NCBI RefSeq assembly: GCF_000617845.2
Contig: NZ_DF820425.1
Coordinates: 3,337,725 to 3,401,724 of the forward strand
DNA: 64,000 bases
Origin: Bradyrhizobium sp. DOA9
GTDB lineage: Bacteria; Pseudomonadota; Alphaproteobacteria; Rhizobiales; Xanthobacteraceae
Direction: 5' to 3'
Made by a program: the position numbers and the translations under genes
The notes under the pieces: generated by a model
What the model saw: only the letters and a program-made list of their open reading frames with translations
Database searches by the model: none
Told to the model about the DNA's origin: nothing
Shown: positions 18,096-26,620 of the stretch, piece after piece
Position numbering within the stretch: the first letter of the stretch is position 1
How the letters are laid out: each line of letters begins with the position of its first letter

Positions 18096-21000
18096 ATGTC
18101 ATCCAAGAACCGTCTGGACCCGATCCCGCAGCCGCCGACCAAGCCGGTGGTCGGCAACATGCTGTCGCTGGATGCGGCCGCTCCCGTGCAGCACCTGACG
18201 CGGCTTGCCAAGGAGCTCGGTCCGATCTTCTGGCTCGACATGATGGGCTCGCCGATCGTCGTCGTCTCCGGCCACGATCTCGTCGACGAGCTCTCGGACG
18301 AGAAGCGGTTCGACAAGACGGTGCGCGGCGCGCTGCGGCGCGTGCGTGCGGTCGGCGGCGACGGCCTGTTCACCGCCGACACCCGCGAGCCGAACTGGAG
18401 CAAGGCGCACAACATCCTGCTGCAGCCCTTCGGCAACCGCGCCATGCAATCCTACCATCCGAGCATGGTCGACATCGCCGAGCAGCTCGTCCAGAAATGG
18501 GAGCGGCTCAACGCCGACGACGAGATCGACGTCGTCCACGACATGACCGCGCTAACGCTGGATACGATCGGCCTGTGCGGCTTCGAGTACCGCTTCAATT
18601 CGTTCTACCGGCGCGACTACCATCCCTTCGTCGAGTCGCTGGTGCGCTCGCTCGAAACCATCATGATGACCCGCGGCCTGCCGCTCGAGCAGCTCTGGAT
18701 GCAGAAGCGCCGCAAGACGCTGGCCGAAGACGTCGCCTTCATGAACAAGATGGTCGACGAGATCATCGCCGAGCGGCGCAAGAGCGCGCAAGGCATCGAC
18801 GACAAGAAGGACATGCTCGCCGCGATGATGACCGGCGTCGACCGCTCCACCGGCGAGCAGCTCGACGACGTCAATATCCGCTACCAGATCAACACCTTCC
18901 TGATCGCCGGCCACGAGACCACCAGCGGCCTGTTGTCCTACACGCTCTACGCGCTGCTCAAGCACCCGGACATTCTCAAGAAGGCCTACGACGAGGTCGA
19001 CCGCGTGTTCGGCCCAGACGTCAACGCCAAGCCGACCTATCAGCAGGTGACGCAGCTCACCTACATCACGCAGATCCTGAAAGAGGCGCTGCGGCTGTGG
19101 CCGCCGGCGCCGGCCTACGGCATCTCGCCGCTGAACGACGAGACCATCGGCGGCGGCAAGTACAAGCTCAGGAAGGGAACGTTCGTCACCATCCTGGTGA
19201 CGGCGCTGCATCGTGATCCCGCCGTATGGGGTCCCAACCCCGACGCGTTCGATCCCGAGAATTTCAGCCGCGAGGCGGAGGCGAAGCGGCCGATCAATGC
19301 CTGGAAGCCGTTCGGCAACGGCCAGCGCGCCTGCATCGGGCGCGGCTTCGCCATGCACGAGGCGGCGCTCGCGCTCGGCATGATCCTGCAGCGCTTCAAG
19401 CTGATCGACCACCAACGCTATCAGATGCATCTCAAGGAGACGCTGACGATCAAGCCGGAAGGCTTCAAGATCAAGGTGCGGCCGCGCGCCGATCGCGAGC
19501 GTGGCGCCTATGGCGGGCCCGTTGCAACTGCATCGACGGCGCCAAAGGCGCAGCGTCAGCCCACCACGCGGCCCGGCCACAACACGCCGATGCTGGTGCT
19601 CTACGGCTCCAATCTCGGTACCGCCGAGGAGCTCGCCACGCGCATGGCCGATCTTGCCGAGATCAACGGCTTCGCCGTGCATCTCGGCCCGCTCGACGAC
19701 TACGTCGGCAAGCTGCCGCGGGAGGGCGGCGTGCTGATCATCTGCGCCTCCTATAACGGCGCGCCGCCCGACAACGCGACGCAATTCGTCAAATGGCTCG
19801 GCGAGGATCTGCCGAAGGATGCTTTTGCCGGCGTGCGCTACGCCGTGTTCGGTTGCGGCAACAGCGACTGGGCCGCGACCTATCAATCGGTGCCGCGCTT
19901 TATCGACGAGCAATTGTCGAATCATGGCGCGCGCGCGGTCTATCCGCGCGGCGAGGGCGATGCGCGCAGCGATCTCGACGGCCAGTTCCAGAAATGGTTC
20001 CCCGCCGCCGCGCAAGTCGCGACCAAGGAATTCGGCATCGACTGGAACTTTACCCGCACCGCCGAGGACGATCCGCTCTACGCGATCGAGCCGGTCGCGG
20101 TGACCGCGGTCAACACCATCGTCGCCCAGGGCGGCGCGGTGGCGATGAAGGTGCTGGTCAACGACGAGCTCCAGAACAAGGCCGGCGCGAATCCGTCCGA
20201 GCGCTCGACCCGCCACATCGAGGTGCAGCTGCCGGCCAACGTCAGCTATCGTGTCGGCGACCATTTGAGCGTCGTCCCGCGCAACGATCCGACGCTGGTG
20301 GATTCAGTTGCCCGCCGCTTCGGCTTCCTGCCTGCCGATCAGATCAGGCTCCAGGTCGCCGAAGGCCGGCGCGCGCAATTGCCGGTGGGCGCGGCCGTGT
20401 CGGTCGGCCGCCTGCTCAGCGAGTTCGTCGAACTGCAGCAGGTCGCGACGCGCAAGCAGATCCAGATCATGGCCGAGCACACCCGCTGCCCCGTCACCAA
20501 GCCGAAGCTGCTGGCCTTCGTCGGCGAGGAGGCGGAACCGCTCGAGCGTTATCGAACAGAGATCCTCGCCAAGCGCAAATCGGTGTTCGACCTGCTGCTC
20601 GAATATCCGGCGTGCGAATTGCCGTTCCATGTTTATCTCGAGATGCTCTCGCTGCTGGCGCCGCGCTATTACTCGATCTCGTCCTCGCCGTCGGTCGACC
20701 CGGCACGTTGCAGCGTCACGGTCGGCGTGGTCGAAGGACCGGCCGCTTCCGGCCGCGGTACGTACAAGGGCATCTGCTCGAACTATCTCGCCAACCGGCG
20801 GGCGGGCGATACGATCTATGCCACCGTGCGCGAGACCAAGGCAGGCTTCCGCCTGCCGGATGATCCGTCCGTGCCGATCATCATGATCGGCCCCGGTACG
20901 GGGCTCGCACCGTTCCGCGGCTTCCTCCAGGAGCGCGCGGCGCGCAAGGCGAAAGGAACCACGCTCGGCCCGGCCATGCTGTTCTTCGGCTGCCGCCATC

Positions 21001-21332
21001 CCGACCAGGACTTTCTTTACGCGGAGGAGTTGAAGGCGCTGGCGGCGAGCGGCATCACCGAGCTGTTCACGGCATTCTCGCGCGCAGACGGGCCGAAGAC
21101 CTATGTGCAGCACGTGCTCGCGGCACAGAAGGACAGGGTCTGGCCGCTGATCGAGCGGGGCGCGATCATCTATGTGTGCGGCGATGGCGCGAAGATGGAG
21201 CCGGATGTGAAGGCGGCGCTGGTCGCGATCCACCGCGAGAAGAGCGGCAGCGATGCTGCGGCAAGTGCGCGCTGGATCGAGGAGATGGGCGCGAACAACC
21301 GGTATGTGCTGGACGTCTGGGCGGGCGGGTAA
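18096..21332 (+). CDS. Self-sufficient cytochrome P450/NADPH-P450 reductase fusion (CYP102A-like)
   Basis: Protein of 1078 residues, like P450 BM3 (about 1049). The heme domain has AGHETTS (271-277), ExxR at 330-333 (EALR) and FGNGQRACIG with the heme ligand Cys413. A linker leads into the FMN domain (LVLYGSNLGTAEELA, about 500-514), then the FAD-binding RYYSISSSPS and the NADPH-binding GPGTGLAPFRGF. The start at 18096 (MSSKNRLDPIPQPPTKPVVG) matches the BM3 N-terminus. Such enzymes hydroxylate fatty acids or related lipids with NADPH and oxygen. Aligned by eye to BM3, Phe87 is kept (Phe92), but Arg47 and Tyr51 are Ser52 and Val56, so substrate preference may differ. Confidence 0.95.
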   Translation: MSSKNRLDPIPQPPTKPVVGNMLSLDAAAPVQHLTRLAKELGPIFWLDMMGSPIVVVSGHDLVDELSDEKRFDKTVRGALRRVRAVGGDGLFTADTREPNWSKAHNILLQPFGNRAMQSYHPSMVDIAEQLVQKWERLNADDEIDVVHDMTALTLDTIGLCGFEYRFNSFYRRDYHPFVESLVRSLETIMMTRGLPLEQLWMQKRRKTLAEDVAFMNKMVDEIIAERRKSAQGIDDKKDMLAAMMTGVDRSTGEQLDDVNIRYQINTFLIAGHETTSGLLSYTLYALLKHPDILKKAYDEVDRVFGPDVNAKPTYQQVTQLTYITQILKEALRLWPPAPAYGISPLNDETIGGGKYKLRKGTFVTILVTALHRDPAVWGPNPDAFDPENFSREAEAKRPINAWKPFGNGQRACIGRGFAMHEAALALGMILQRFKLIDHQRYQMHLKETLTIKPEGFKIKVRPRADRERGAYGGPVATASTAPKAQRQPTTRPGHNTPMLVLYGSNLGTAEELATRMADLAEINGFAVHLGPLDDYVGKLPREGGVLIICASYNGAPPDNATQFVKWLGEDLPKDAFAGVRYAVFGCGNSDWAATYQSVPRFIDEQLSNHGARAVYPRGEGDARSDLDGQFQKWFPAAAQVATKEFGIDWNFTRTAEDDPLYAIEPVAVTAVNTIVAQGGAVAMKVLVNDELQNKAGANPSERSTRHIEVQLPANVSYRVGDHLSVVPRNDPTLVDSVARRFGFLPADQIRLQVAEGRRAQLPVGAAVSVGRLLSEFVELQQVATRKQIQIMAEHTRCPVTKPKLLAFVGEEAEPLERYRTEILAKRKSVFDLLLEYPACELPFHVYLEMLSLLAPRYYSISSSPSVDPARCSVTVGVVEGPAASGRGTYKGICSNYLANRRAGDTIYATVRETKAGFRLPDDPSVPIIMIGPGTGLAPFRGFLQERAARKAKGTTLGPAMLFFGCRHPDQDFLYAEELKALAASGITELFTAFSRADGPKTYVQHVLAAQKDRVWPLIERGAIIYVCGDGAKMEPDVKAALVAIHREKSGSDAAASARWIEEMGANNRYVLDVWAGG

Positions 21333-21362
21333 TTGCTCGTCAGTTCGTGCTAAAGCACTCCC

Positions 21363-22037
21363 ATGATTCCCTGGGAAAAGATCGACACCGCCAAGATCCC
21401 CGGATCCGACGAGGAGCTCCGCCTGATGCGGCGGGGCAAGGAGTTTTCCATCAAGCTCGGCACCAACGAGCTGATGAACAGCCGCCTGTCGGGGTCCGAG
21501 GCCGCGCTCGCCACGCTCGCCGCGAAGCAGATCGAGAAGGTCGCGAAGCCCGTCGTTCTCATCGGCGGCCTCGGCATGGGTTTTACGCTACGCGCGGCGC
21601 TGGCCGTGCTCGGACCCCAAGCGAAGATCGTGGTCTCCGAGTTGGTCCCGTCGGTCGTCGCCTGGGCGCGAGGCCCGATGGCCGAGGTCTTCGGCGATAG
21701 CCTCGATGATGTCAGGGTGAGCATTCGCGAGATCGACGTTGGCGAAGTCATCCGCGCGAAGCGTTCGGCCTTCGACGCCATCCTGCTCGACGTCGACAAC
21801 GGGCCCGAGGGGCTGACCCGGAAGGGCAATGATGCGCTCTACGATGCGAGCGGGCTCTCGTCGGCGAAGACGGCGCTGCGGCCGGGAGGCGTGCTGGCCG
21901 TCTGGTCGTCGGGACCCAATCCGCCGTTCACAGGGCGCCTCAAGCGCGCCGGCTTCGACGTCAACGAGGTCAACGTCCGCGCCACCGGGAGAGGCGGCGG
22001 CGCCCGCCACGTGATCTGGATCGCGAAGGAGGGCTAG
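21363..22037 (+). CDS. Spermidine-synthase-like methyltransferase-fold protein
   Basis: Protein of 224 residues with a Rossmann-type core: PVVLIGGLGMGFTLRAAL is the nucleotide/SAM loop, AKIVVSELVPSVVAWAR the next strand with an acidic tip, and FDAILLDVDNGPEGLT the fourth strand. This is the spermidine-synthase-like family of short alphaproteobacterial proteins. The canonical catalytic DxGD of true spermidine synthases is not evident, so polyamine synthesis should not be assumed. It lies 30 bases after the P450 gene on the same strand. Confidence 0.82.
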   Translation: MIPWEKIDTAKIPGSDEELRLMRRGKEFSIKLGTNELMNSRLSGSEAALATLAAKQIEKVAKPVVLIGGLGMGFTLRAALAVLGPQAKIVVSELVPSVVAWARGPMAEVFGDSLDDVRVSIREIDVGEVIRAKRSAFDAILLDVDNGPEGLTRKGNDALYDASGLSSAKTALRPGGVLAVWSSGPNPPFTGRLKRAGFDVNEVNVRATGRGGGARHVIWIAKEG

Positions 22038-22051
22038 GCAACGTCCCGAGG

Positions 22052-22513
22052 TTAGAACATCGTGTTGCCGTTCGCCGGGTTTTCGGGAATATCCTGAACG
22101 ACGTCCCAATGCTCGACGATCTTGCCATTCTCCAGCTTGAAGATGTCCACGATCGCGCGGCCCCTGGTGCCGGGCTCGCGGACGGCATGAACGTGCAGGA
22201 TGACGAAGTCGCCCTCCGCGAAGCTGCGCTTGATCTCGCTGCGTGAGTTCGGAAACTTCTCGCGCAGGAAGCCGATGAACTTCCGGAAGCCCTCCGGCCC
22301 ATCGGGAGCGGTTGGATTGTGCTGGACGTAACGGTTGCCGACATAGGCGAGGGCGGCGTCGGCGTCCTTCTGGTTGAGGCCCTTCTCATAGAAGGCCAGC
22401 ACGGTTTGGCGGTTGGCTTCTTCCTGTGCGCTGGCGGCCATCGCGGCGCCGCCGGCGAGAGACAACATCAGAATGGAAGCGGCCATTGCCGCGGATCGGA
22501 TGATGAAATGCAT
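22052..22513 (-). CDS. Secreted NTF2-like (SnoaL-like) protein
   Basis: Protein of 153 residues with a signal peptide (MHFIIRSAAMAASILMLSL, cleavage near AMA-AS). The mature part is one nuclear-transport-factor-2-like domain: ANRQTVLAFYEKGLNQKD, YVQHNPTAPDGPEGF, then DIFKLENGKIVEHWDV and the closing PANGNTMF. This form is common in proteins annotated as SnoaL-like polyketide cyclases, usually without proven activity. The start at 22513 has GGAG 7 bases upstream; a start at 22573 would spoil the signal peptide. Confidence 0.85.
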   Translation of the reverse strand: MHFIIRSAAMAASILMLSLAGGAAMAASAQEEANRQTVLAFYEKGLNQKDADAALAYVGNRYVQHNPTAPDGPEGFRKFIGFLREKFPNSRSEIKRSFAEGDFVILHVHAVREPGTRGRAIVDIFKLENGKIVEHWDVVQDIPENPANGNTMF

Positions 22514-22635
22514 GTGAGCTCCGAGAGGCTGCAGCCTCTGTTTGGCGTCTGAGACGGCTTCTATAGCCTTCATCGGAACTCCCGTTAAGACAGGCACCGG
22601 CAGCTCACATGGTCACCGGGAGGAGACCGGCCGGC

Positions 22636-23550
22636 CTAGGCCGCCTGCGCCGCCGCGCCATGCGCGTGCTTGTCGATGGCATCGATGATCTGCGGCCAGA
22701 AGCGCATCGGCAGCGCGTGGCCCATGCCTTCGATCATCAGCAGCTTCGCGTTCGGGATCGACGCGGCCGTGTCCTTGCCGCCTTCGGGGCGGACCAGCGG
22801 ATCGACGGTGCCGTGGATCACGAGCGTCGGAACCTTCACGGCGTGCAGCCGCTCCTTGCGGCTGCCGGAGGCAAGCACGGCGCGGAGCTGGCGGCCGACG
22901 CCGGCCGGATTGAGCCCGCGCGCGAACACGCGTTCGGCGCGGCCAGGGTCGAGCGCTTCCTCTTCCGGGAAATGCCCGGCGCGCAGCACCTTCCAGGTCT
23001 GGCCGTAGCGGACGATGAACTCCTCCTTGCTGCGCGGCGGCGGCGCCATCAGCACCGCGGCGGCCTCACGGGTCGGCGGCGGCACGCGCGGATTGCCCGT
23101 CGTCGACATGATCGTGGTCAACGAGCGCACGCGGTGCGGAAACGACAGCGTCACCTCCTGCGCGATCATGCCGCCCATGGACGCGCCGACGAGATGTGCC
23201 GACTTGATGCCGAGCGCATCCATCAGGCCGACCGTGTCCTTGGCCATGTCGATCAGCTTGTAGGTGGCGGCCACGGGAATCCGCAAGAAGCGCAGCTTCA
23301 ACAGCTCGAACGGCGTCAGCCGCTTGCCGCCGGTGAGATGGCTCGACTTGCCGATGTCGCGGTTGTCGAACCGGATCACGCGGAAGCCGCGGGCGGAGAG
23401 CTGCTCGCAGAACGCATCGTCCCAATGGATCATCTGCGCGCCGAGGCCCATGATCAGCAGCAGCGGCTCGGCATTGTCGTTGCCGAAGATCTCGTAGCAG
23501 ATGTCGATGCCGTTGGCGCGGACGGTCTGGGGCGGCTGATGGGCGGTCAC
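22636..23550 (-). CDS. Alpha/beta hydrolase
   Basis: Protein of 304 residues. The nucleophile elbow is GASMGG (Ser124), the acid lies near HGTVDPLVRPEGG and the His in EGMGHALP, a complete triad. The GTG start at 23548-23550 is chosen because AGGAGGG lies just upstream and the protein then begins as its family does (TVRANGIDICYE). The gene is divergent from the PHA operon and lies 122 bases upstream of the NTF2-like gene. The substrate is unknown; distant similarity to aromatic ring-cleavage hydrolases and esterases is all that can be said. Confidence 0.88.
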   Translation of the reverse strand: MTAHQPPQTVRANGIDICYEIFGNDNAEPLLLIMGLGAQMIHWDDAFCEQLSARGFRVIRFDNRDIGKSSHLTGGKRLTPFELLKLRFLRIPVAATYKLIDMAKDTVGLMDALGIKSAHLVGASMGGMIAQEVTLSFPHRVRSLTTIMSTTGNPRVPPPTREAAAVLMAPPPRSKEEFIVRYGQTWKVLRAGHFPEEEALDPGRAERVFARGLNPAGVGRQLRAVLASGSRKERLHAVKVPTLVIHGTVDPLVRPEGGKDTAASIPNAKLLMIEGMGHALPMRFWPQIIDAIDKHAHGAAAQAA

Positions 23551-23709
23551 GGGTCCCTCCTGTTGACCGATGCTGTATCGCACGGTTTCGTTCCGCGAAG
23601 AAGCGGCGTGTCCGACGCTGCGGCCGCTTCCCGGTTGACCGGCACCGCGCAACGGTGTGGTATGGCGGGAGAAGAAGGGTGCGAAGCCCTCCGCATTGGG
23701 AGGATGCTG

Positions 23710-24090
23710 ATGACCGACAAGATCACCGATCCGGTCGCCTTGTGGCAGAAGATGGTCGGCGAAATGGAGAAGGGTTTCAACTCCTTCGCGACCAAGGCGA
23801 TGGAGACGCCCGAATTCTCGCAGGCCATGAACCGCGCCGGCGGCGTTGCTGCAGGTGCTCAGAAGCAATTCGGCGATCTCATGGAGAGATATCTGCTCTC
23901 GATGAACCTGCCGAGCCGGGAGCAGATGACCGGCATCGCGGAGCGGCTCCAGTCGATCGAGGGCCAGCTCGGCGAGATCAAGTCGATGCTGAGCCAGATG
24001 TCGGCCAATTCGGGCGCGCCGCAACCCGGCGCCGCGCCGCGGCCGCCGCGTACCAAACGTCCGCCGTCAGAAGGCGGAGAGCAAAAATGA
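23710..24090 (+). CDS. Small PhaE/PhaR-like PHA synthase partner
   Basis: Protein of 126 residues that is coupled to a PhaC gene by a 4-base ATGA overlap. It is helical, with WQKMVGEMEKGFNSFATKAM and a C-terminal coiled coil IAERLQSIEGQLGEIKSMLS, then a Pro/Arg-rich tail. The C-terminal part resembles the end of PhaE (class III) or PhaR (class IV), the obligatory second subunit of these PHA synthases, yet it is far shorter than typical PhaE. The ATG at 23710 has GGGAGG 6 bases upstream; an ATG at 23704 abuts that site and is less likely. A phasin-like role is the main alternative. Confidence 0.72.
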   Translation: MTDKITDPVALWQKMVGEMEKGFNSFATKAMETPEFSQAMNRAGGVAAGAQKQFGDLMERYLLSMNLPSREQMTGIAERLQSIEGQLGEIKSMLSQMSANSGAPQPGAAPRPPRTKRPPSEGGEQK

Positions 24091-25169
24091 ACGCGCCGGC
24101 GGGACTTGATCTTGCCTCGATCCCGGAGCGCATCCAGTCCGAGGTGCAGCGCGCGATTCAGCGCAGCATCAAGGGCGTCGAATATTTCTCGACCTCAGGC
24201 CCCTCGCTCGGCTCTACGCCAAAGGACGTGCTGCATTCGCGCGGCACCATGAATCTCTATCACTACCGGCCGATGTCGGACGAGATTTACCGCGTGCCGG
24301 TGCTGATCGTGATGGCGACCACCAACCGCGGCTACATCCTCGATCTCGTGCCCGGCCAGAGCTTCATCGAGTTCCTGCTGAGGCGCGGCTACGACGTCTA
24401 CATGCTGGACTGGAGCGCGCCGCGGCCGGAGGAGAAGAGCCTGCGCATGGAGGACTACGTCCTCGACTTCATCCCGGATTGCGTCCGCCGCGTGCAGGCC
24501 GATTCCGGCGAGCAGGACGTCTCCGTCATCGGCTATTGCTTCGGCGGCGTGCTGTCGCTGCTCTACGGCGCGATCCACCAGGACGGGCCGATGAAGAACC
24601 TGATCTGCTTCACCACGCCGATCGATTTCCGCGAGATGAAGCTGTTCTCGAATTTCTCCGACCGCCGCTATTTCGACGTCGACCACCTCGTCGACAGCGT
24701 CGGCAACGTGCCGCCGGAGATGATCCTGTCCTCGTTCGAGATGCTGCGTCCGGCCTCACGCACGGTGAGTCAGATCCAGCTCTGGGAAAACATCTGGAAC
24801 GACGAGTTCGTGAAGTCGTACCGCATGTTCGACCGCTGGGCGACCGACACGCTGCCGCTCGCCGGCGAATATTTCCGCGCCATCACCAAGGACCTGATGT
24901 GGGACAACAAGCTGTTCAACGACACCATGTCGGTCGGCGGCCGTTCGGCGAGGCTCGAGAACATCAAGGTGCCGATCCTGCATGCGGTCGCCGAGCACGA
25001 TCACATCGTGCCCTATGATGCCGCAAAACACCTGATCGCCAAGATCGGCTCGGCGGACAAGGAAGAGGTGATGCTGAAGGGCGGTCACGTCTCGCTGGTC
25101 GCGGGCGCCAACGCGGTGAAGCGGCTGTGGCCGAAACTGGATTCCTGGCTGGGAAAGAGATCGATATGA
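24087..25169 (+). CDS. phaC: Poly(3-hydroxyalkanoate) synthase, class III/IV type PhaC
   Basis: Protein of 360 residues, the usual length for class III PhaC (about 355) and shorter than class I (about 590). It polymerises hydroxyacyl-CoA on the granule surface. The lipase-like box is GYCFGG with nucleophile Cys151; the other triad members are Asp305 (AEHDHIVP) and His334 (KGGHVSLV). LDWSAPRPEEKSLRMEDYV is a family block. It overlaps the small partner gene by ATGA upstream and a GNAT gene by ATGA downstream, forming a tight three-gene operon. Confidence 0.93.
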   Translation: MNAPAGLDLASIPERIQSEVQRAIQRSIKGVEYFSTSGPSLGSTPKDVLHSRGTMNLYHYRPMSDEIYRVPVLIVMATTNRGYILDLVPGQSFIEFLLRRGYDVYMLDWSAPRPEEKSLRMEDYVLDFIPDCVRRVQADSGEQDVSVIGYCFGGVLSLLYGAIHQDGPMKNLICFTTPIDFREMKLFSNFSDRRYFDVDHLVDSVGNVPPEMILSSFEMLRPASRTVSQIQLWENIWNDEFVKSYRMFDRWATDTLPLAGEYFRAITKDLMWDNKLFNDTMSVGGRSARLENIKVPILHAVAEHDHIVPYDAAKHLIAKIGSADKEEVMLKGGHVSLVAGANAVKRLWPKLDSWLGKRSI

Positions 25170-25759
25170 GCGAGCAGCGTTCCTATCCGCGCCACGTCGA
25201 GACCGACGCCGGCGCTGTCGAGATCCGGCTGATGTCGCCTGCCGACGAGGCGGCGGTGCTGGCCTTCGGCAAGGCCCTGCCGACCCACGATTTGTTGTTC
25301 CTGCCGCGCAACATCAGCGAGCCGAAGGTGCTGTCGGCTTGGGTCAAGGAGATCGAGCGCGGCGCGATTCAGAGCCTTCTCGCGGTGAGAGAGGGCAGGG
25401 TCGTCGGCTGCGGCACGCTGGTGCGCGATCCCCATTCCTGGTCGCCCCATGTCGGTGAGATCCGCATGGTGGTGTCGCCGGAAGTCCGCGGCAAGGGCGT
25501 CGGCAAGGCGCTGTCGCAGGAGACCTTTGCGCTGGCGCTCGGGGCGGGCCTGGAAAAGCTCTCGGTCCAGATGACGGTGGATCAGCAGGCGGCGATCGCC
25601 CTGTTCGAGAGCCTGGGCTTCAAGGCCGAGGCCCTGTTGCGGGACCATGTCCGGGACATCGACGGCAAGACCCACGACATCGTCGTGCTCGGCCATAACG
25701 TTGCGCAGGTCCAGGCCCAGATGGAGGCCTATGGGCTGCCCGGCGCCGTCCAGCATTAG
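25166..25759 (+). CDS. GNAT family N-acetyltransferase
   Basis: Protein of 197 residues with one GNAT fold. The acetyl-CoA loop is VRGKGVGKALSQETF, preceded by GEIRMVVSPE and followed by ALFESLGFKAEALLRDHV, typical of the family. The acceptor cannot be told. The start at 25166 overlaps the phaC stop as ATGA, so it is translated with the PHA synthase; a link to polymer metabolism is suggested by that alone. GNAT genes next to phaC of this type may be recurrent in Bradyrhizobium, which a neighbourhood search would show. Confidence 0.88.
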   Translation: MSEQRSYPRHVETDAGAVEIRLMSPADEAAVLAFGKALPTHDLLFLPRNISEPKVLSAWVKEIERGAIQSLLAVREGRVVGCGTLVRDPHSWSPHVGEIRMVVSPEVRGKGVGKALSQETFALALGAGLEKLSVQMTVDQQAAIALFESLGFKAEALLRDHVRDIDGKTHDIVVLGHNVAQVQAQMEAYGLPGAVQH

Positions 25760-25847
25760 CAGGCGCGTCCGACATTGTGGCCGGATCGGGCCAATTCATT
25801 GCGCCCAATGGCTATGGAGGCATCACGATGCCTCTCCCGAGGGCTGT

Positions 25848-25911
25848 TCACGATTTCGTGATATCGCAGTGCAATACGAATATTGCGGCGCACAATTAAC
25901 CGTGCCATATA
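25848..25911 (+). promoter_or_regulatory. Candidate promoter and operators of the phasin gene
   Basis: Two perfect palindromes lie upstream of the phasin: TCACGA-TT-TCGTGA (25848-25861) and GCAATA-CGAA-TATTGC (25871-25886). A possible -35 TTGCGG (25883-25888) and -10 CATATA (25906-25911) are 17 bases apart, so the second palindrome overlaps the -35 region. Phasin genes are repressed by PhaR-type regulators that bind TGC/GCA-rich sites in related bacteria. Arms and spacing are seen; binding is inferred. Confidence 0.42.
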
Positions 25912-25980
25912 AGCCGTGCCCCGGGCCAATGCGGACGGGGTGAGCCCATAGCTCAGACATTTGAGGATGGAGAGAACCCC

Positions 25981-26436
25981 ATGACCACTGAAACCAATAC
26001 CGCTTTCGAGGGCTTCAAGGACGCTTTCAAGAACATCCAGAACCTGGAAGTTCCCGAGGCCGCCCGCGAATTCGTCAAGAAGACTGCCAACACCGCCAAG
26101 GACCGTGCTGCCGAGGTGTTCGCTGGCTCCGAGCGCGTGACCGCCGCCGTCGAGAACGCGGTGACCGAGTCCGTCACCGAGGCCGGCAAGATCAGCCGCA
26201 ACATCCAGCAGGCGATCTATGAGGACGCCGAGGCGTTCTTCTCGGGCATCGACAAGCTCGCGTCCGCCAAGTCGGTCAGCGAAGCCGTCGAGATCCAGTC
26301 GAGCCTGCTCCGCGCCCGCGGCGAAGTGTTCGTCTCGCGCGCCAAGGCGACCGCCGACTATCTCGGCAAGCTCGCCGCCAACGGTGCGAAGTCCGCTCAG
26401 GACAATTTCGCCAAGGTCTACAACAAGACCGCCTGA
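25981..26436 (+). CDS. Phasin family protein
   Basis: Protein of 151 residues without Cys or Trp, strongly helical and amphipathic, matching the phasin_2 family. It has FEGFKDAFKNIQNLEVPEA at the N-terminus and SVSEAVEIQSSLLRARGEVF, the common AVEIQSS-type block. Phasins coat PHA granules and limit their size. It lies 221 bases after the GNAT gene with its own promoter candidate and GGATGGAGAGA upstream of ATG, and has its own terminator. Some phasin-family proteins in rhizobia are not granule-bound, so the role is probable rather than certain. Confidence 0.9.
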   Translation: MTTETNTAFEGFKDAFKNIQNLEVPEAAREFVKKTANTAKDRAAEVFAGSERVTAAVENAVTESVTEAGKISRNIQQAIYEDAEAFFSGIDKLASAKSVSEAVEIQSSLLRARGEVFVSRAKATADYLGKLAANGAKSAQDNFAKVYNKTA

Positions 26437-26464
26437 TCTGGCGCCTGAGCACAAACTGAATTTC

Positions 26465-26490
26465 AGGCCCGCTTCGGCGGGCCTTTTGTT
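26465..26490 (+). terminator. Intrinsic terminator after the phasin gene
   Basis: Perfect 8-bp stem AGGCCCGC/GCGGGCCT (26465-26472 and 26477-26484) closed by a TTCG tetraloop and followed by TTTGTTTGG. It lies 29 bases past the phasin stop, a textbook rho-independent terminator. Confidence 0.9.
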
Positions 26491-26516
26491 TGGCGCTGCC
26501 GCCCTCATGTCTCCGC

Positions 26517-26603
26517 CGTCATTGCGAGGAGCCCTTGCGACGAAGCAATCCAGAGTCTCTCCGTGGAAAGACTTTGGATTGCTTCGCTTCGCTCGCAATG
26601 ACG
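26517..26603. repeat. Intergenic palindromic repeat family A, copy 2 (short form)
   Basis: Starts CGTCATTGCGAGGAGC, has GCGACGAAGCAATCCAGA, and ends TTGCTTCGCTTCGCTCGCAATGACG over its last 25 bases (first 20: TTGCTTCGCTTCGCTCGCAA). It lacks the nested hairpin of copies 1 and 6. It lies between the phasin terminator and the DUF445 gene. Confidence 0.9.
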
Positions 26604-26620
26604 AGTACTGTGATGCAGTC

